A stretch of DNA of 64,000 nucleotides, taken from positions 434,001-498,000 of the forward strand of contig NZ_JAHSPG010000018.1 of NCBI RefSeq assembly GCF_019130065.1. Reading direction: 5' to 3'. The notes under the pieces are model-generated. The model was not told where the DNA came from. It saw nothing but the letters and a program-made list of their open reading frames with translations, and searched no databases. Positions 39,301 through 47,033 of the stretch are shown here, piece after piece. Numbering within the stretch: position 1 is the stretch's first letter; each line of letters opens with the position of its first letter. A program made the translations under genes and the position numbers. Source of the stretch: Pinibacter aurantiacus (GTDB taxonomy: Bacteria; Bacteroidota; Bacteroidia; Chitinophagales; Chitinophagaceae).

Positions 39301-40929
39301 TTCCTCGATTACCTTGAAAAAGGGTTGATGGAATGGCTATCAATCAACCTTGGCATTGCAGGCATTGAACTGCCGCAGAAATTTGATGTCATGGCCATCT
39401 TCACATTGGTATTACAAGTGTTGGGCATTTCAAAACAACACTTGAAGGAACGGGCCGTTGCATTACTCGGTGCGAAAACAGTGGAAGCAATGGAGACTGC
39501 AGGTGGCATATTGTATCGTGTGTACAACGAAGGACTCGGTGTGCTATGGGACATGATTTACGAAAAACTTACTGACCTGAAAGACATCGTTTGGGATGCC
39601 ATCAAATCCTTCATTCAGACAAAAGTTATAGAAGCAGCTATCGTGTTTGTGCTCAGCCTGCTTAATCCGATTGGTGCATTTGTAAAAGTTTGCATGGCTA
39701 TCTACGACTTCCTGATGATGCTGGTAAGATTTAAAGATCGCATTCTAGAGTTACTCGATAGTATTTTGGGTGCAGTGATAGACATCGCTTCCGGTTCAAT
39801 AGGAGGTGCTGCCAACAAAATTGAAAATGCATTCGCAAAATCGGTTTCAGTAATTATTGGTTTCCTTGCGGCATTGCTTCATCTCAATGATATTGCTGCT
39901 AAAGTAAGAGATATTGTAAATCGCATTCGCACTAAGGTTGACAAAGGCATTGATTGGGTTATACAGAAGGGAGCAGCACTGGTGAAGAAAATAGGAGGTG
40001 TGTTTAAACCAACACCTAAAGAAAAAGGCAAAGAAGAGTATGGGCCGGAAAAGCAAGTGAAGATCAATGAAGGAATTGCAACGATGCACAGTGAACAGGA
40101 AAAGTATATGAAGGACGGAAAAATATCTATAGAAGATGCGGAAACAGTAGCCCATACAGTTAAGAAAAGACATGCTGTTTTCAGTTCGTTTACTGCCATA
40201 GAAGCAGGAGATACAGTAGAGTTTGTATACACTGCAAGTGCCCGAACTGTTGCAGGATCTGTACCTAGGTCAAAACGACGTTGTTTCGAATCTGGAAAGA
40301 AGGCACCGAATATCGGAAACATATCGAAGCATGGGAAACAAGGTTCAAGTTTAAGAAAAGGCGAAAAATTATTGTGGCTCGAATCAGAACATGTGTTGCC
40401 TTTCGCAACGGGCAAGACGTTGTGGCAAGCGTTGGCTTTGTATCTTCCTGAAAGAGGATGGTCCGAAGACAACCAGCAAACAACAATAATGATTTACTAT
40501 AAAGCTGCCAGAATTAAGACTCCGGCGGACAACATCGTTAGTGGACAATTTAAACGGGCTCTTCGATCTTTGAACATTTCAGAACAGTTCAACATACAGA
40601 GAGTCCGGTATCAGGCAGGCGATCGCAGTGCCTTGTCAGAAGGTTCAAATATTTTGCAAAGTGTTTTGGCACCTTTTAAGGAAGCTAAACAAACCGCAAT
40701 CAGTAGAACCAATAAGGCGATAAAAGATGAACATGGTTTCGTAGAGAGAGGCTGTTCAAAAACTAACGGAGAGCGTAGGGGCGAAACCAGTCCACTACCT
40801 TCATCATCGGATGTTAGCGAAGCAGCAGACCAGCAATATGACGACGTACTTAGACTAGTTACTAAAGAATTACTATCTGTAGAAAAAATGCGGCAAAGAA
40901 TGGAAGCAAGGGGCCTTAGCAAATATTAG
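36388..40929 (+). CDS. giant DUF4157 cargo protein with duplicated core and unknown C-terminal toxin candidate
   Basis: The start at 36388 matches that of the 29103 paralogue. A longer frame from 36358 is unlikely. The 1513 residues include a shared N-terminus (TTFFRKAGDDAFFGTKD) and a DUF4157 domain with HELTH at 243-247. A second DUF4157-like copy lacks the HELTH histidines (VLVKQVADSLKQR, about 340-352). A Lys/Ala-rich linker (about 370-430), a long charged coiled-coil-like region and a helical module similar to the paralogue follow. The last 300 residues are unfamiliar, with a conserved-looking LESEHVLPFATGKTLWQ. A nuclease-like or other toxin end is possible. Confidence 0.75.
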   Translation: MFSSAEKTTRNVTAVQQKEAGTTFFRKAGDDAFFGTKDASTFFGKPVQAKLNVSHPDDPQEKEADAVADKVMRSQDNVHVMASPFAGNNSDRNNDESLSRKEEKELHAKLETVSREEEKHIDSKRDVRNVASEANTIQTKPTSLYHASTIQRSGRDPPQSSIQFENQLAASKGTGSKMPDNTRMFMENRFGADFSNVSVHNNAGAEQMCTHVQAKAFAHGSDIYFNKQQYSPHSADGSLLLAHELTHTIQQGASPATNTISRRSFFDTNLSDINGGSMLPSEARDYFDDSYHVDVSDIRTHNDMEAMAICRSHNVAAFAQGKHIFLDPSKYSADSEEGASVLVKQVADSLKQRSMGQPDMMGMINAAIASAKKNAAAAKKSAAKKEEPTKTKDKKKGPAGKEKKGGKGKDAGGKKKGKRKPAQGDGPAFKLVKPKPGKSPAIPQEDAAFHKVVDKTKAAARNQKSHVPAEAKAADAQKAAVAVPNEADSKAKNRKTDTIDDAGKKDLPFDEAGFKADLLKKIEEATPNTLEDATEFKDHNKVGDVKNAMGEKVAHEKEQTTGPVAKATAKPLQVNEADNKHPVPLAPTLKGAMPAGVGAPEAAPKPKLLNEISLQQQSKSLDDEMKANNVTEEQLAKSNEPSFNAALAEKKGAQKDALQRPVQYKKDEAGMLKEAKDGAQADAVKSVVAMNTARGKNFESVVQHQQTGKKNDEERRTNVAKDIEEKYKIAEEKVNKSLTEADTEANKIFDEGAEAARQQFENYVDEKMTAYKRKRYSGFWGGLRWAKDKLFGMPDAVNAFYTQGRQMYLNKMDLVISKVASLVTAKLNEAKQAIKDGKKSIDDYVKKLPKDLADVGKEAAENIQDKFDNLEQSVNDKREQLIEGLSKKYVDNVKKLDDRIEEMKEANKGLVDKAIGFLKKVWQVIKDLTNLFTSILSRLASIIGTILSNPGGFFDNVGKAFKQGLDQFKNKFLDYLEKGLMEWLSINLGIAGIELPQKFDVMAIFTLVLQVLGISKQHLKERAVALLGAKTVEAMETAGGILYRVYNEGLGVLWDMIYEKLTDLKDIVWDAIKSFIQTKVIEAAIVFVLSLLNPIGAFVKVCMAIYDFLMMLVRFKDRILELLDSILGAVIDIASGSIGGAANKIENAFAKSVSVIIGFLAALLHLNDIAAKVRDIVNRIRTKVDKGIDWVIQKGAALVKKIGGVFKPTPKEKGKEEYGPEKQVKINEGIATMHSEQEKYMKDGKISIEDAETVAHTVKKRHAVFSSFTAIEAGDTVEFVYTASARTVAGSVPRSKRRCFESGKKAPNIGNISKHGKQGSSLRKGEKLLWLESEHVLPFATGKTLWQALALYLPERGWSEDNQQTTIMIYYKAARIKTPADNIVSGQFKRALRSLNISEQFNIQRVRYQAGDRSALSEGSNILQSVLAPFKEAKQTAISRTNKAIKDEHGFVERGCSKTNGERRGETSPLPSSSDVSEAADQQYDDVLRLVTKELLSVEKMRQRMEARGLSKY

Positions 40930-41455
40930 GATTCTGCGGCGAAACTCATGACCACAATACAACTATAGCCTCAAGTGCGAGCGAGAGTAATTGGCAAGTA
41001 CGCTCCTAAAACCCAGTGATCTTAAGCCTTCGCAGATATTTAATTTTCAACATACTTGCATTTGACTAAAAAAATTGCAAACTTGCAAAGCTCTCTATTA
41101 TAAATCCTGCCTGGGTTTATCATGAAAACTTGTTGGTGAAATTTAATCGAACATGTTACCTGCTTGTTTTTAAATTTCGACTACCCCGGATACCACCGTT
41201 CCCCTCGAAAAAATATAAAGTTTTATTCAGCGCATTAACATAATACAACGTAGATGTATTGTGGCTATTATTCTTTTGAATGCGCTGTAGGCAGTTTTTT
41301 ATCCGGACACTTATCTGTAACGACACTTAAACTCTATCATATGATCGGTAAAAGAAAAACCGGCAATCTGATCAACAGCTCCTGATTGCGCCATTTACAA
41401 ACATCTTCTCTCAAGATTTTCTTACAACAATTAATCATTTAAAAATACACTATAT
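40930..41455. other. 526-base gap before the structural operon
   Basis: The gap separates the last cargo gene from the sheath gene and probably holds the promoter of the structural operon. No gene was seen. It contains the nested hairpin at 41228-41287. No full Bacteroidota promoter pair was found. Confidence 0.45.
41228..41300 (+). terminator. nested hairpin with T-run upstream of the sheath operon
   Basis: Perfect nine-base arms (41228-41236 and 41279-41287) enclose a second hairpin (41242-41247 with 41255-41260). A T-run follows at about 41294-41300. It may end the cargo transcript, or act as a leader control if the promoter lies upstream. Confidence 0.42.
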
Positions 41456-42976
41456 ATGCCAACGTATAGAACACCCGGCGTGTATGTAGAAGAAATTGCT
41501 TCCTTTCCACCATCCGTTGCAGAAGTGGAAACTGCCATACCAGCCTTCATCGGTTTTACAAAAACAGGTGATAAGAACGTTCCCAAACGTATTACTTCCA
41601 TGATGGACTATGTGCTTTACTTCGGAGGAGCCGACAAAGAAAAAAATATTAAGATTGATTTTAAGAATGTCAAAGACGAAAAAACAGGTGCGGTTACCGA
41701 CACCATTATCACTGCCTCCAATTCCAAGCCTTCATCCAATGTGATGTACTACGCAATGCAATTATTCTTTGCAAATGGTGGAGGGCCTTGCTACATCGTA
41801 TCTACGGGCTCTTATGACGACAGCGCCAACGCTGCGGGAGCGCCTGCAGCTTATTCAGCAGCACTGGGTATGATTGCTAAAGAAGATGAACCAACATTGC
41901 TTGTTTTTCCAGATGCTCCATTCATACTCTCTCAAAAAGATTATTATTCACTGATGAATGATTCGCTGGCACAGGCAGAAAAGCTAGGAGACAGATTTGC
42001 AATCATTGATGTTGTTGATGTTAAGAATGCTCCGGGCGATTCTGCGGATGCGTTTCGCAATGCGGGCGTGGGCGTTGATGATGATCATGCAAAATATGGA
42101 GCAGCTTATTACCCTTACCTGAATACTACAACGATAACTTACGAATATGATGATGCAAATATTGCTTTGTCAGGAGATGTACCTGCTGCATTGCCTGCAG
42201 CTGCAGGCGCGCCAGCTGCACCTGCAGCCCCGGAACCTGCAGCCGCTGCCGCTCCAGCCGCCGAGGGCGGAGCACCTGCAGCACCAGCCAGAGCACCAAG
42301 ACCAGGACCAGGACCGATTGCGGGCGGTGCAAAATTCGATGGACTTACTAGTGATGTAAAAAATAAGATCAGACAAAAAATAAAGGACCTCAGCATTGTG
42401 CTTACTCCTGCGGCAGCAATTGCCGGAGTGTACGCAAATGTTGACAACACAAGAGGTGTGTGGAAAGCGCCGGCAAACGTAGGACTGAACTATGTTTCAG
42501 GGCCAGTAGTAAAAATAACAGATGATGACCAGGACAGTTTGAATATCGACGTGACTGCCGGAAAATCAATCAACGCGATCCGCGCATTTGTTGGTAAAGG
42601 AACCAAAGTGTGGGGTGCAAGAACATTAAGCGGTAATAGCAATGACTGGCGTTACATCAACGTGCGCAGATTTTTTAACATGGTAGAAGAGTCTGTAAAA
42701 AAATCAACTTACTGGGCCGTGTTTGAACCCAACGATATTAACACCTGGACAAAAGTTCGCGCCATGATAGAAAACTATCTTTTGCTGAAATGGAAAGATG
42801 GTGCACTTGCAGGCGTAAAACCAGATGACGCATATTTCGTTCGTGTTGGACTCGGACAAACAATGACTGCCGTAGATGTGCTTGAAGGACGCATGAACGT
42901 TGAAATTGGACTTGCTGTAGTAAGACCTGCCGAATTCATCATATTGAAGTTCTCACAAAAATTGCAGGTGTCATAA
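41456..42976 (+). CDS. contractile tail sheath protein
   Basis: The 506-residue protein opens with PTYRTPGVYVEEIASFPPSV, the typical start of eCIS and phage sheath subunits. It ends with the conserved sheath core (WRYINVRRFFNMVEESVKK, VRAMIENYLLLKWKDGAL, NVEIGLAVVRPAEFIILKFS). The sheath contracts to drive the tube into the target. Residues of about 243-290 form an Ala/Pro/Gly-rich insertion, probably an exposed linker. Afp and PVC have three sheath genes, and only this one is seen here. Confidence 0.95.
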   Translation: MPTYRTPGVYVEEIASFPPSVAEVETAIPAFIGFTKTGDKNVPKRITSMMDYVLYFGGADKEKNIKIDFKNVKDEKTGAVTDTIITASNSKPSSNVMYYAMQLFFANGGGPCYIVSTGSYDDSANAAGAPAAYSAALGMIAKEDEPTLLVFPDAPFILSQKDYYSLMNDSLAQAEKLGDRFAIIDVVDVKNAPGDSADAFRNAGVGVDDDHAKYGAAYYPYLNTTTITYEYDDANIALSGDVPAALPAAAGAPAAPAAPEPAAAAAPAAEGGAPAAPARAPRPGPGPIAGGAKFDGLTSDVKNKIRQKIKDLSIVLTPAAAIAGVYANVDNTRGVWKAPANVGLNYVSGPVVKITDDDQDSLNIDVTAGKSINAIRAFVGKGTKVWGARTLSGNSNDWRYINVRRFFNMVEESVKKSTYWAVFEPNDINTWTKVRAMIENYLLLKWKDGALAGVKPDDAYFVRVGLGQTMTAVDVLEGRMNVEIGLAVVRPAEFIILKFSQKLQVS

Positions 42977-43010
42977 ACAATCATCAAACCACTAAAATAA
43001 ACTTAAGAAT

Positions 43011-43442
43011 ATGGCAACATATCCTCTTCCCGTTTTCCATTTTAAAGTTGAGTGGGGCGGTCAAAATGTTGGATTCTCAGAAGCATCCGGTCTTACACAA
43101 GAAGTTCAATTGATCGAATATAGAGATGGCAACAGTCCGGATTACTCCACCATCAAAATGCCGGGGCTGCATAAATTTAACAACATCACATTGAAACGCG
43201 GGATAACAAAAGGCGACAATGATTTCTTCAAGTGGCTCAACACCGTTAAGCTGAACACCGTAGAACGAAGGGATCTTACCATCAGCCTCATGAACGAAAA
43301 CCATGAGCCGGTAATGGTTTGGAAGGCACACAATGCTTTCCCTGTAAAGGTAGAAGGCCCAGGTTTGAAAGCGTCCGGTAATGAAGTCGCAATCGAATCT
43401 ATTGAAATTGCACATGAAGGCATAGTGCTTCAAAACGATTGA
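43011..43442 (+). CDS. tail tube protein (Afp1/Pvc1-like)
   Basis: The 143-residue T4 gp19-type tube subunit has the family start (YPLPVFHFKVEWGGQNVGFS) and the pattern ASGLTQEVQLIEYRDG. The C-terminus (AIESIEIAHEGIVLQ) is the conserved last strand. It stacks in hexamers to build the inner tube that is expelled. It follows the sheath gene by 34 bases. Confidence 0.95.
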   Translation: MATYPLPVFHFKVEWGGQNVGFSEASGLTQEVQLIEYRDGNSPDYSTIKMPGLHKFNNITLKRGITKGDNDFFKWLNTVKLNTVERRDLTISLMNENHEPVMVWKAHNAFPVKVEGPGLKASGNEVAIESIEIAHEGIVLQND

Positions 43443-43472
43443 TAAAGTTTCATACAAAGCAGCAACGCTAAG

Positions 43473-43505
43473 CCCTTTCCTTTGGAGAGGGTTTAGGTTG
43501 AGGTA
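43473..43505. repeat. short palindromic repeat between the tube genes
   Basis: CCCTTTCCTTTGGAGAGGG forms a near-perfect hairpin at 43473-43491 and is followed by a GGTT/GAGG-type tail. It resembles a small dispersed palindrome family. It might also modulate expression of the two tube genes relative to each other. Confidence 0.5.
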
Positions 43506-43518
43506 AAATTAAGCAACA

Positions 43519-43962
43519 ATGGCAGGAACATATTATCCACCTGTTGGTTTCCATTTTAAAGTAGATGTGAATGGGAAAGGTAATGGCGGCACGGATTTGC
43601 GCTTCCAGGAGGTTTCCGGCCTAAGTGCGGAGATCACCATTGAAGAACTGCAGGTAGGTGGTATAAATGCCTTCTCATACAAGCTTCCTGTAAAAGCAAA
43701 ATATCCCAACCTCATCTTGAAACGCGGTATGCTGACAGATTCTAATTTGATAAAGTGGTTTAAAGACGCCATTGAAAATTTCATATTCGACCCCACACTC
43801 ATTTACATCTACCTTCTTAATGAAGATCATCAAACCATATCAACATGGGAGTTTACACAGGCTTATCCCATAAAGTGGGCGATATCAGATTTCAAGGCGC
43901 AGGAAAATTCTTTGGTCGTAGAAACCATTGAAATAGCCTATCAATTTTTTCAACGCAAATAA
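43519..43962 (+). CDS. second tail tube protein (Afp5/Pvc5-like)
   Basis: The 147 residues belong to the same tube family as the 43011 gene (YYPPVGFHFKVDVNGKGNG, LRFQEVSGLSAEITIEELQ, LVVETIEIAYQFFQRK) but are clearly diverged. In Afp/PVC a variant tube protein forms the ring that links the tube to the spike hub. Being next to the LysM tube/hub and spike genes, this copy is the likelier tube initiator. Confidence 0.92.
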   Translation: MAGTYYPPVGFHFKVDVNGKGNGGTDLRFQEVSGLSAEITIEELQVGGINAFSYKLPVKAKYPNLILKRGMLTDSNLIKWFKDAIENFIFDPTLIYIYLLNEDHQTISTWEFTQAYPIKWAISDFKAQENSLVVETIEIAYQFFQRK

Positions 43963-43968
43963 AAACAT

Positions 43969-44142
43969 ATGCCTGTACAAATAAATGAGATGGTGGTAAA
44001 GGCAAATGTTGTTGAGAATGGCAAACAACAAGCAGATCCCAAAGGTGCGCAAACACAAAGCAGTGCAGTAGACAAAGAAGAGATCATCCGTGAATGCACC
44101 GAGATCATTCTCGAAATATTAAAGAACAAAAATGAAAGATAA
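43969..44142 (+). CDS. DUF5908 small eCIS protein
   Basis: This 57-residue gene starts with MPVQINEMVVKANVVENGKQ and ends in a helix (EEIIRECTEIILEILKNKNER). The start MPxxINEMxxKxxV and the placement between the second tube gene and the LysM gene fit DUF5908, a small family confined to contractile injection loci. Afp6/Pvc6 is the positional counterpart. It begins six bases after the tube gene, and its TAATG stop overlaps the next start. The role in the particle is not established. Confidence 0.8.
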   Translation: MPVQINEMVVKANVVENGKQQADPKGAQTQSSAVDKEEIIRECTEIILEILKNKNER

Positions 44143-44861
44143 TGGGCGAGCAAAGTCTTAAGATAATCGCTTATGAAAAACCTTCCGGCGCGAAGCGTCA
44201 GCAGGAGATCGGTCATTTTACCGTTATGTTCAATCCCGCAACATTTGTGGTAAACAATAAAATTGAGTACAAGAAAAATGATACCAAAGGGCAGAACGGC
44301 GGCGATCCGCAATTTGAAAAAATTCCACCGCTTGAATTTTCTGTGGAGTTCACCATCGACGGAACTGGCGTCGGGTTGAACAGTAATTACAAAGAACAGG
44401 ATTCAGATGTGCAGACCAATCCAAAGAATGAATATGTGCGCAATAAAATAAAAAAGTTGCGCGAAGTCACAGGTAGTAAAATAAATGGGGAAATTCACAG
44501 GCCCAATTATCTCGCTATTTTATGGGGAACTTTTTACATTGAATGTGTTATTACTGCACTTAATATTACTTACAATTTATTTGACGGCGAAGGTGCACCA
44601 CTGCGCGCCAAAGTAAGCTGCAGTTTCCTGGAAAGGATCGGCCCCGGTCGCGATGGCCGGCAGTCAAGGCTTGAGTCGCCTGATCTCACAAAATACATAA
44701 CAGTAACCGACGGCGATACTTTGCCTTTGATTGCAAACACCTATTATGATGATCCAGCTTATTATATACAAATAGCAAAAGTAAACAAGCTGAACAGCTT
44801 TCGAAATCTTGTACCCGGAACAAAACTTGTTTTACCACCAATGAACGACGACAATGAGTGA
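44142..44861 (+). CDS. LysM-containing tube/hub protein (Afp7/Pvc7-like)
   Basis: The 239-residue protein has an N-terminal CIS-tube-type domain (GHFTVMFNPATFVVNNKIEY) and a C-terminal LysM motif (about 190-239, VTDGDTLPLIANTYYDD, LVPGTKLVLPP). This type of protein connects spike and tube or staples the baseplate together. One-base overlap with the DUF5908 stop and eight-base overlap with the spike gene show tight coupling. Confidence 0.9.
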   Translation: MGEQSLKIIAYEKPSGAKRQQEIGHFTVMFNPATFVVNNKIEYKKNDTKGQNGGDPQFEKIPPLEFSVEFTIDGTGVGLNSNYKEQDSDVQTNPKNEYVRNKIKKLREVTGSKINGEIHRPNYLAILWGTFYIECVITALNITYNLFDGEGAPLRAKVSCSFLERIGPGRDGRQSRLESPDLTKYITVTDGDTLPLIANTYYDDPAYYIQIAKVNKLNSFRNLVPGTKLVLPPMNDDNE

Positions 44862-46611
44862 TAACAATGCCATATCAACAAGAACGCAGCCAACCGACCT
44901 GGTAAACTTTAAAATACTTACCAATGGAAACGCGCTCAACGGCGAATATGGAGTTGTTTCCATAGAAACTGCTAAAGCATTCAATAAAATTGCCTCTGCG
45001 AAAATTGTTATTTCCGACGGAGATCCTGCAAAGCAGGATTTTAAAATTAGTAGTACGGATGATTCGCTTACACCGGGTAGTGAAATAGAAATTCAAATGG
45101 GATACCATACGCAGGCGAAAACAATTTTCAAAGGTGTAATCGTTAACCATTCTATTAAATCTTCAAAAAACAAAAAGTCATTCTTAACAATAGAGGCAAA
45201 GGATAAGGCTTTCCTTTTATCCGTAGGCAGGAACAATCAATGCTTCACGGAAAAGTCAGACGCAGACATCATACAGGCAGTTGCACAGAAGGCTGGAATC
45301 AAAGACGTTGACATAGCGAGCACCAAAGTGAGTTTTAAAGAAATGGTGCAATACAATTCCTCCAACTGGGATTTCATTTTGTCGCGTGCAGAAATGAATG
45401 GTATGCTTGTATTAACGGACGACAATAAATTGGTTGTGCAAAAACCTGACACCTCTGGTGAAGCTCAAAAAGAAATTGCTTACGGCATGGATGTGATAGA
45501 ATTTGAAAGTGAAATAAATGGCCGCTCGCAACTGCATGAAGTAAAAAGTTATGCGTGGAACTATAAAGATCAGAAAGTGGTAGAATCGAATGAAGCGTCC
45601 ATTCAGTTCAAAGAAACAGGCAATGTGAAAGCAAATGATATTGCGGATGCCCTTAAAATAAAAGAGTATAAGTTGGTGCATGCAGGAAGTATTGGCGATG
45701 AAGAGTTGAAAGAATGGAGCAATGCGCAATTGCTGAAAAGCAGGATGGCAAAGGTGACGGGCCGCATCAAGCTGAAAGGATTAAATGACCTTAAGCCCGG
45801 ACAGCTTGTAAAATTGACGGGATTCAGCAAACGGTTTAATGGCAATGTGCTGATCACTTCTATCAGACACAGTTATGATAAATCCATTTGGGAAACGGAA
45901 ATGCATTTTGGTCTTTCTGACGAATGGTTTTATAAAATGCCGGATGTAATCGAAAGACCTGCTTCCGGTATGATCCCCGGCGTAAATGGATTGCAGATTG
46001 GCGTAGTGCAACAACTTGAAAATGATCCTGACAACCAGGACAAAATAAAAATAAAATTGCCGATGGTGGATGGCCAGGAAAGCATTTGGGCAAGAGTGGC
46101 AACGCTGGACGCCGGGAAGGAACGCGGTTCTTTCTTTCGTCCGGAAATAGGCGATGAAGTGTTGGTTGGCTTTGTAAACGACGATCCCCGCTATCCCATT
46201 GTGCTGGGTATGCTTAACAGCGCGGCGAAACCTGCGCCATTAAAGGCCGCAGATAAAAATGATGAAAAAGGTTTTATCACACGCAGCAAGATGAAATTCA
46301 TTTTTAATGATGATAAGAAGAGCATTCATATTGAAACGCCTGCAGGAAATATGATTGACATAAATGACGACAAGAAAGAGATTGTGATTGCCGATCAAAA
46401 CAGAAACAAGATCACGATGTCATCAAGCGGCATTGAGATAGAAAGTGGTAAAGACATTTCGCTGAAAGCATCGTCAGGTAATATTCAAATACAAGGCATT
46501 AATGTTGAAAGCAAGGCACAAGCCAAGTTCAGCGGACAAGGGAGTGCGTCGGCAGAGTTGCAGTCGTCGGGAGTGACGGTGGTGAAGGGATCGATTGTGA
46601 ACATCAATTAA
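44854..46611 (+). CDS. VgrG-like spike protein (Afp8/Pvc8-like)
   Basis: The 585 residues contain the gp27-like hub part (about 10-360), an OB-fold (about 370-470, IGVVQQLENDPDNQDKIKIK and IGDEVLVGFVNDDPRYPIVL) and a C-terminal gp5-like beta-helix (MIDINDDKKEIVIADQNRNK, KDISLKASSGNIQI). It forms the trimeric spike below the tube. A PAAR protein for its tip is encoded 128 bases downstream. Confidence 0.94.
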   Translation: MSDNNAISTRTQPTDLVNFKILTNGNALNGEYGVVSIETAKAFNKIASAKIVISDGDPAKQDFKISSTDDSLTPGSEIEIQMGYHTQAKTIFKGVIVNHSIKSSKNKKSFLTIEAKDKAFLLSVGRNNQCFTEKSDADIIQAVAQKAGIKDVDIASTKVSFKEMVQYNSSNWDFILSRAEMNGMLVLTDDNKLVVQKPDTSGEAQKEIAYGMDVIEFESEINGRSQLHEVKSYAWNYKDQKVVESNEASIQFKETGNVKANDIADALKIKEYKLVHAGSIGDEELKEWSNAQLLKSRMAKVTGRIKLKGLNDLKPGQLVKLTGFSKRFNGNVLITSIRHSYDKSIWETEMHFGLSDEWFYKMPDVIERPASGMIPGVNGLQIGVVQQLENDPDNQDKIKIKLPMVDGQESIWARVATLDAGKERGSFFRPEIGDEVLVGFVNDDPRYPIVLGMLNSAAKPAPLKAADKNDEKGFITRSKMKFIFNDDKKSIHIETPAGNMIDINDDKKEIVIADQNRNKITMSSSGIEIESGKDISLKASSGNIQIQGINVESKAQAKFSGQGSASAELQSSGVTVVKGSIVNIN

Positions 46612-46733
46612 TAATTAATAATTAACAATTAATAATTGACCCCGCTAATAGAAACGATAAACATTAAGCAGTAACATACTGCTGCCGTTAATGAAAAATG
46701 CCATATTAATTACTAATTATTAATTATTAATTA
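46608..46733. repeat. AT-rich inverted repeat between spike and PAAR genes
   Basis: AATTAATAATTAATAATTA-type arms at about 46608-46637 and 46705-46733 face each other across a 70-base centre. They occupy the whole gap between two genes of the structural operon. The form fits a small AT-rich mobile or dispersed repeat. Confidence 0.7.
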
Positions 46734-46739
46734 CCCAAA

Positions 46740-47030
46740 ATGCCTTTCGCAGCCAGAGTCTCAGACATGCATACCTGCCCGATGGTAACAGTCTTGGTAC
46801 CACATGTGGGTGGGCCGATATTGCCACCGGGATGTCCCACTGTACTGATAGGTGGATTGCCTGCGGCCACATTGGGCGATATGCTTGTATGCACCGGCCC
46901 GCCGGATGCGATCATTATGGGTTCGTCAACTGTAATGATAGGTGGCAGGCCAGCGGCCAGAGTGGGTGATGCGACTGCGCATGGAGGTGTTATCATTCTT
47001 GGATGTATGACCGTAAACATAGGAGGATAA
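46740..47030 (+). CDS. PAAR-domain spike tip protein (Afp10/Pvc10-like)
   Basis: The 96-residue product is one PAAR domain (FAARVSDMHTCPMV, GGPILPPGCPTVLIGGLPAA, GRPAARVGDATAHGGVI), with histidines and cysteines that would bind the tip metal. It caps the VgrG-like spike and makes first contact with the target. The gp25 gene follows by three bases. Confidence 0.94.
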   Translation: MPFAARVSDMHTCPMVTVLVPHVGGPILPPGCPTVLIGGLPAATLGDMLVCTGPPDAIIMGSSTVMIGGRPAARVGDATAHGGVIILGCMTVNIGG

Positions 47031-47033
47031 TAT

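Noticed and set aside
42126-42450. Gly/Ala/Arg-rich frames on both strands in the sheath gene
   Set aside because: They arise from the GC-rich Ala/Pro insertion. Only the sheath frame has conserved flanks.
46608-46733. CRISPR-like array in the AATTAAT repeats
   Set aside because: The units are short, abutting and inverted, with one 70-base centre. There are no regular spacers and no cas genes.
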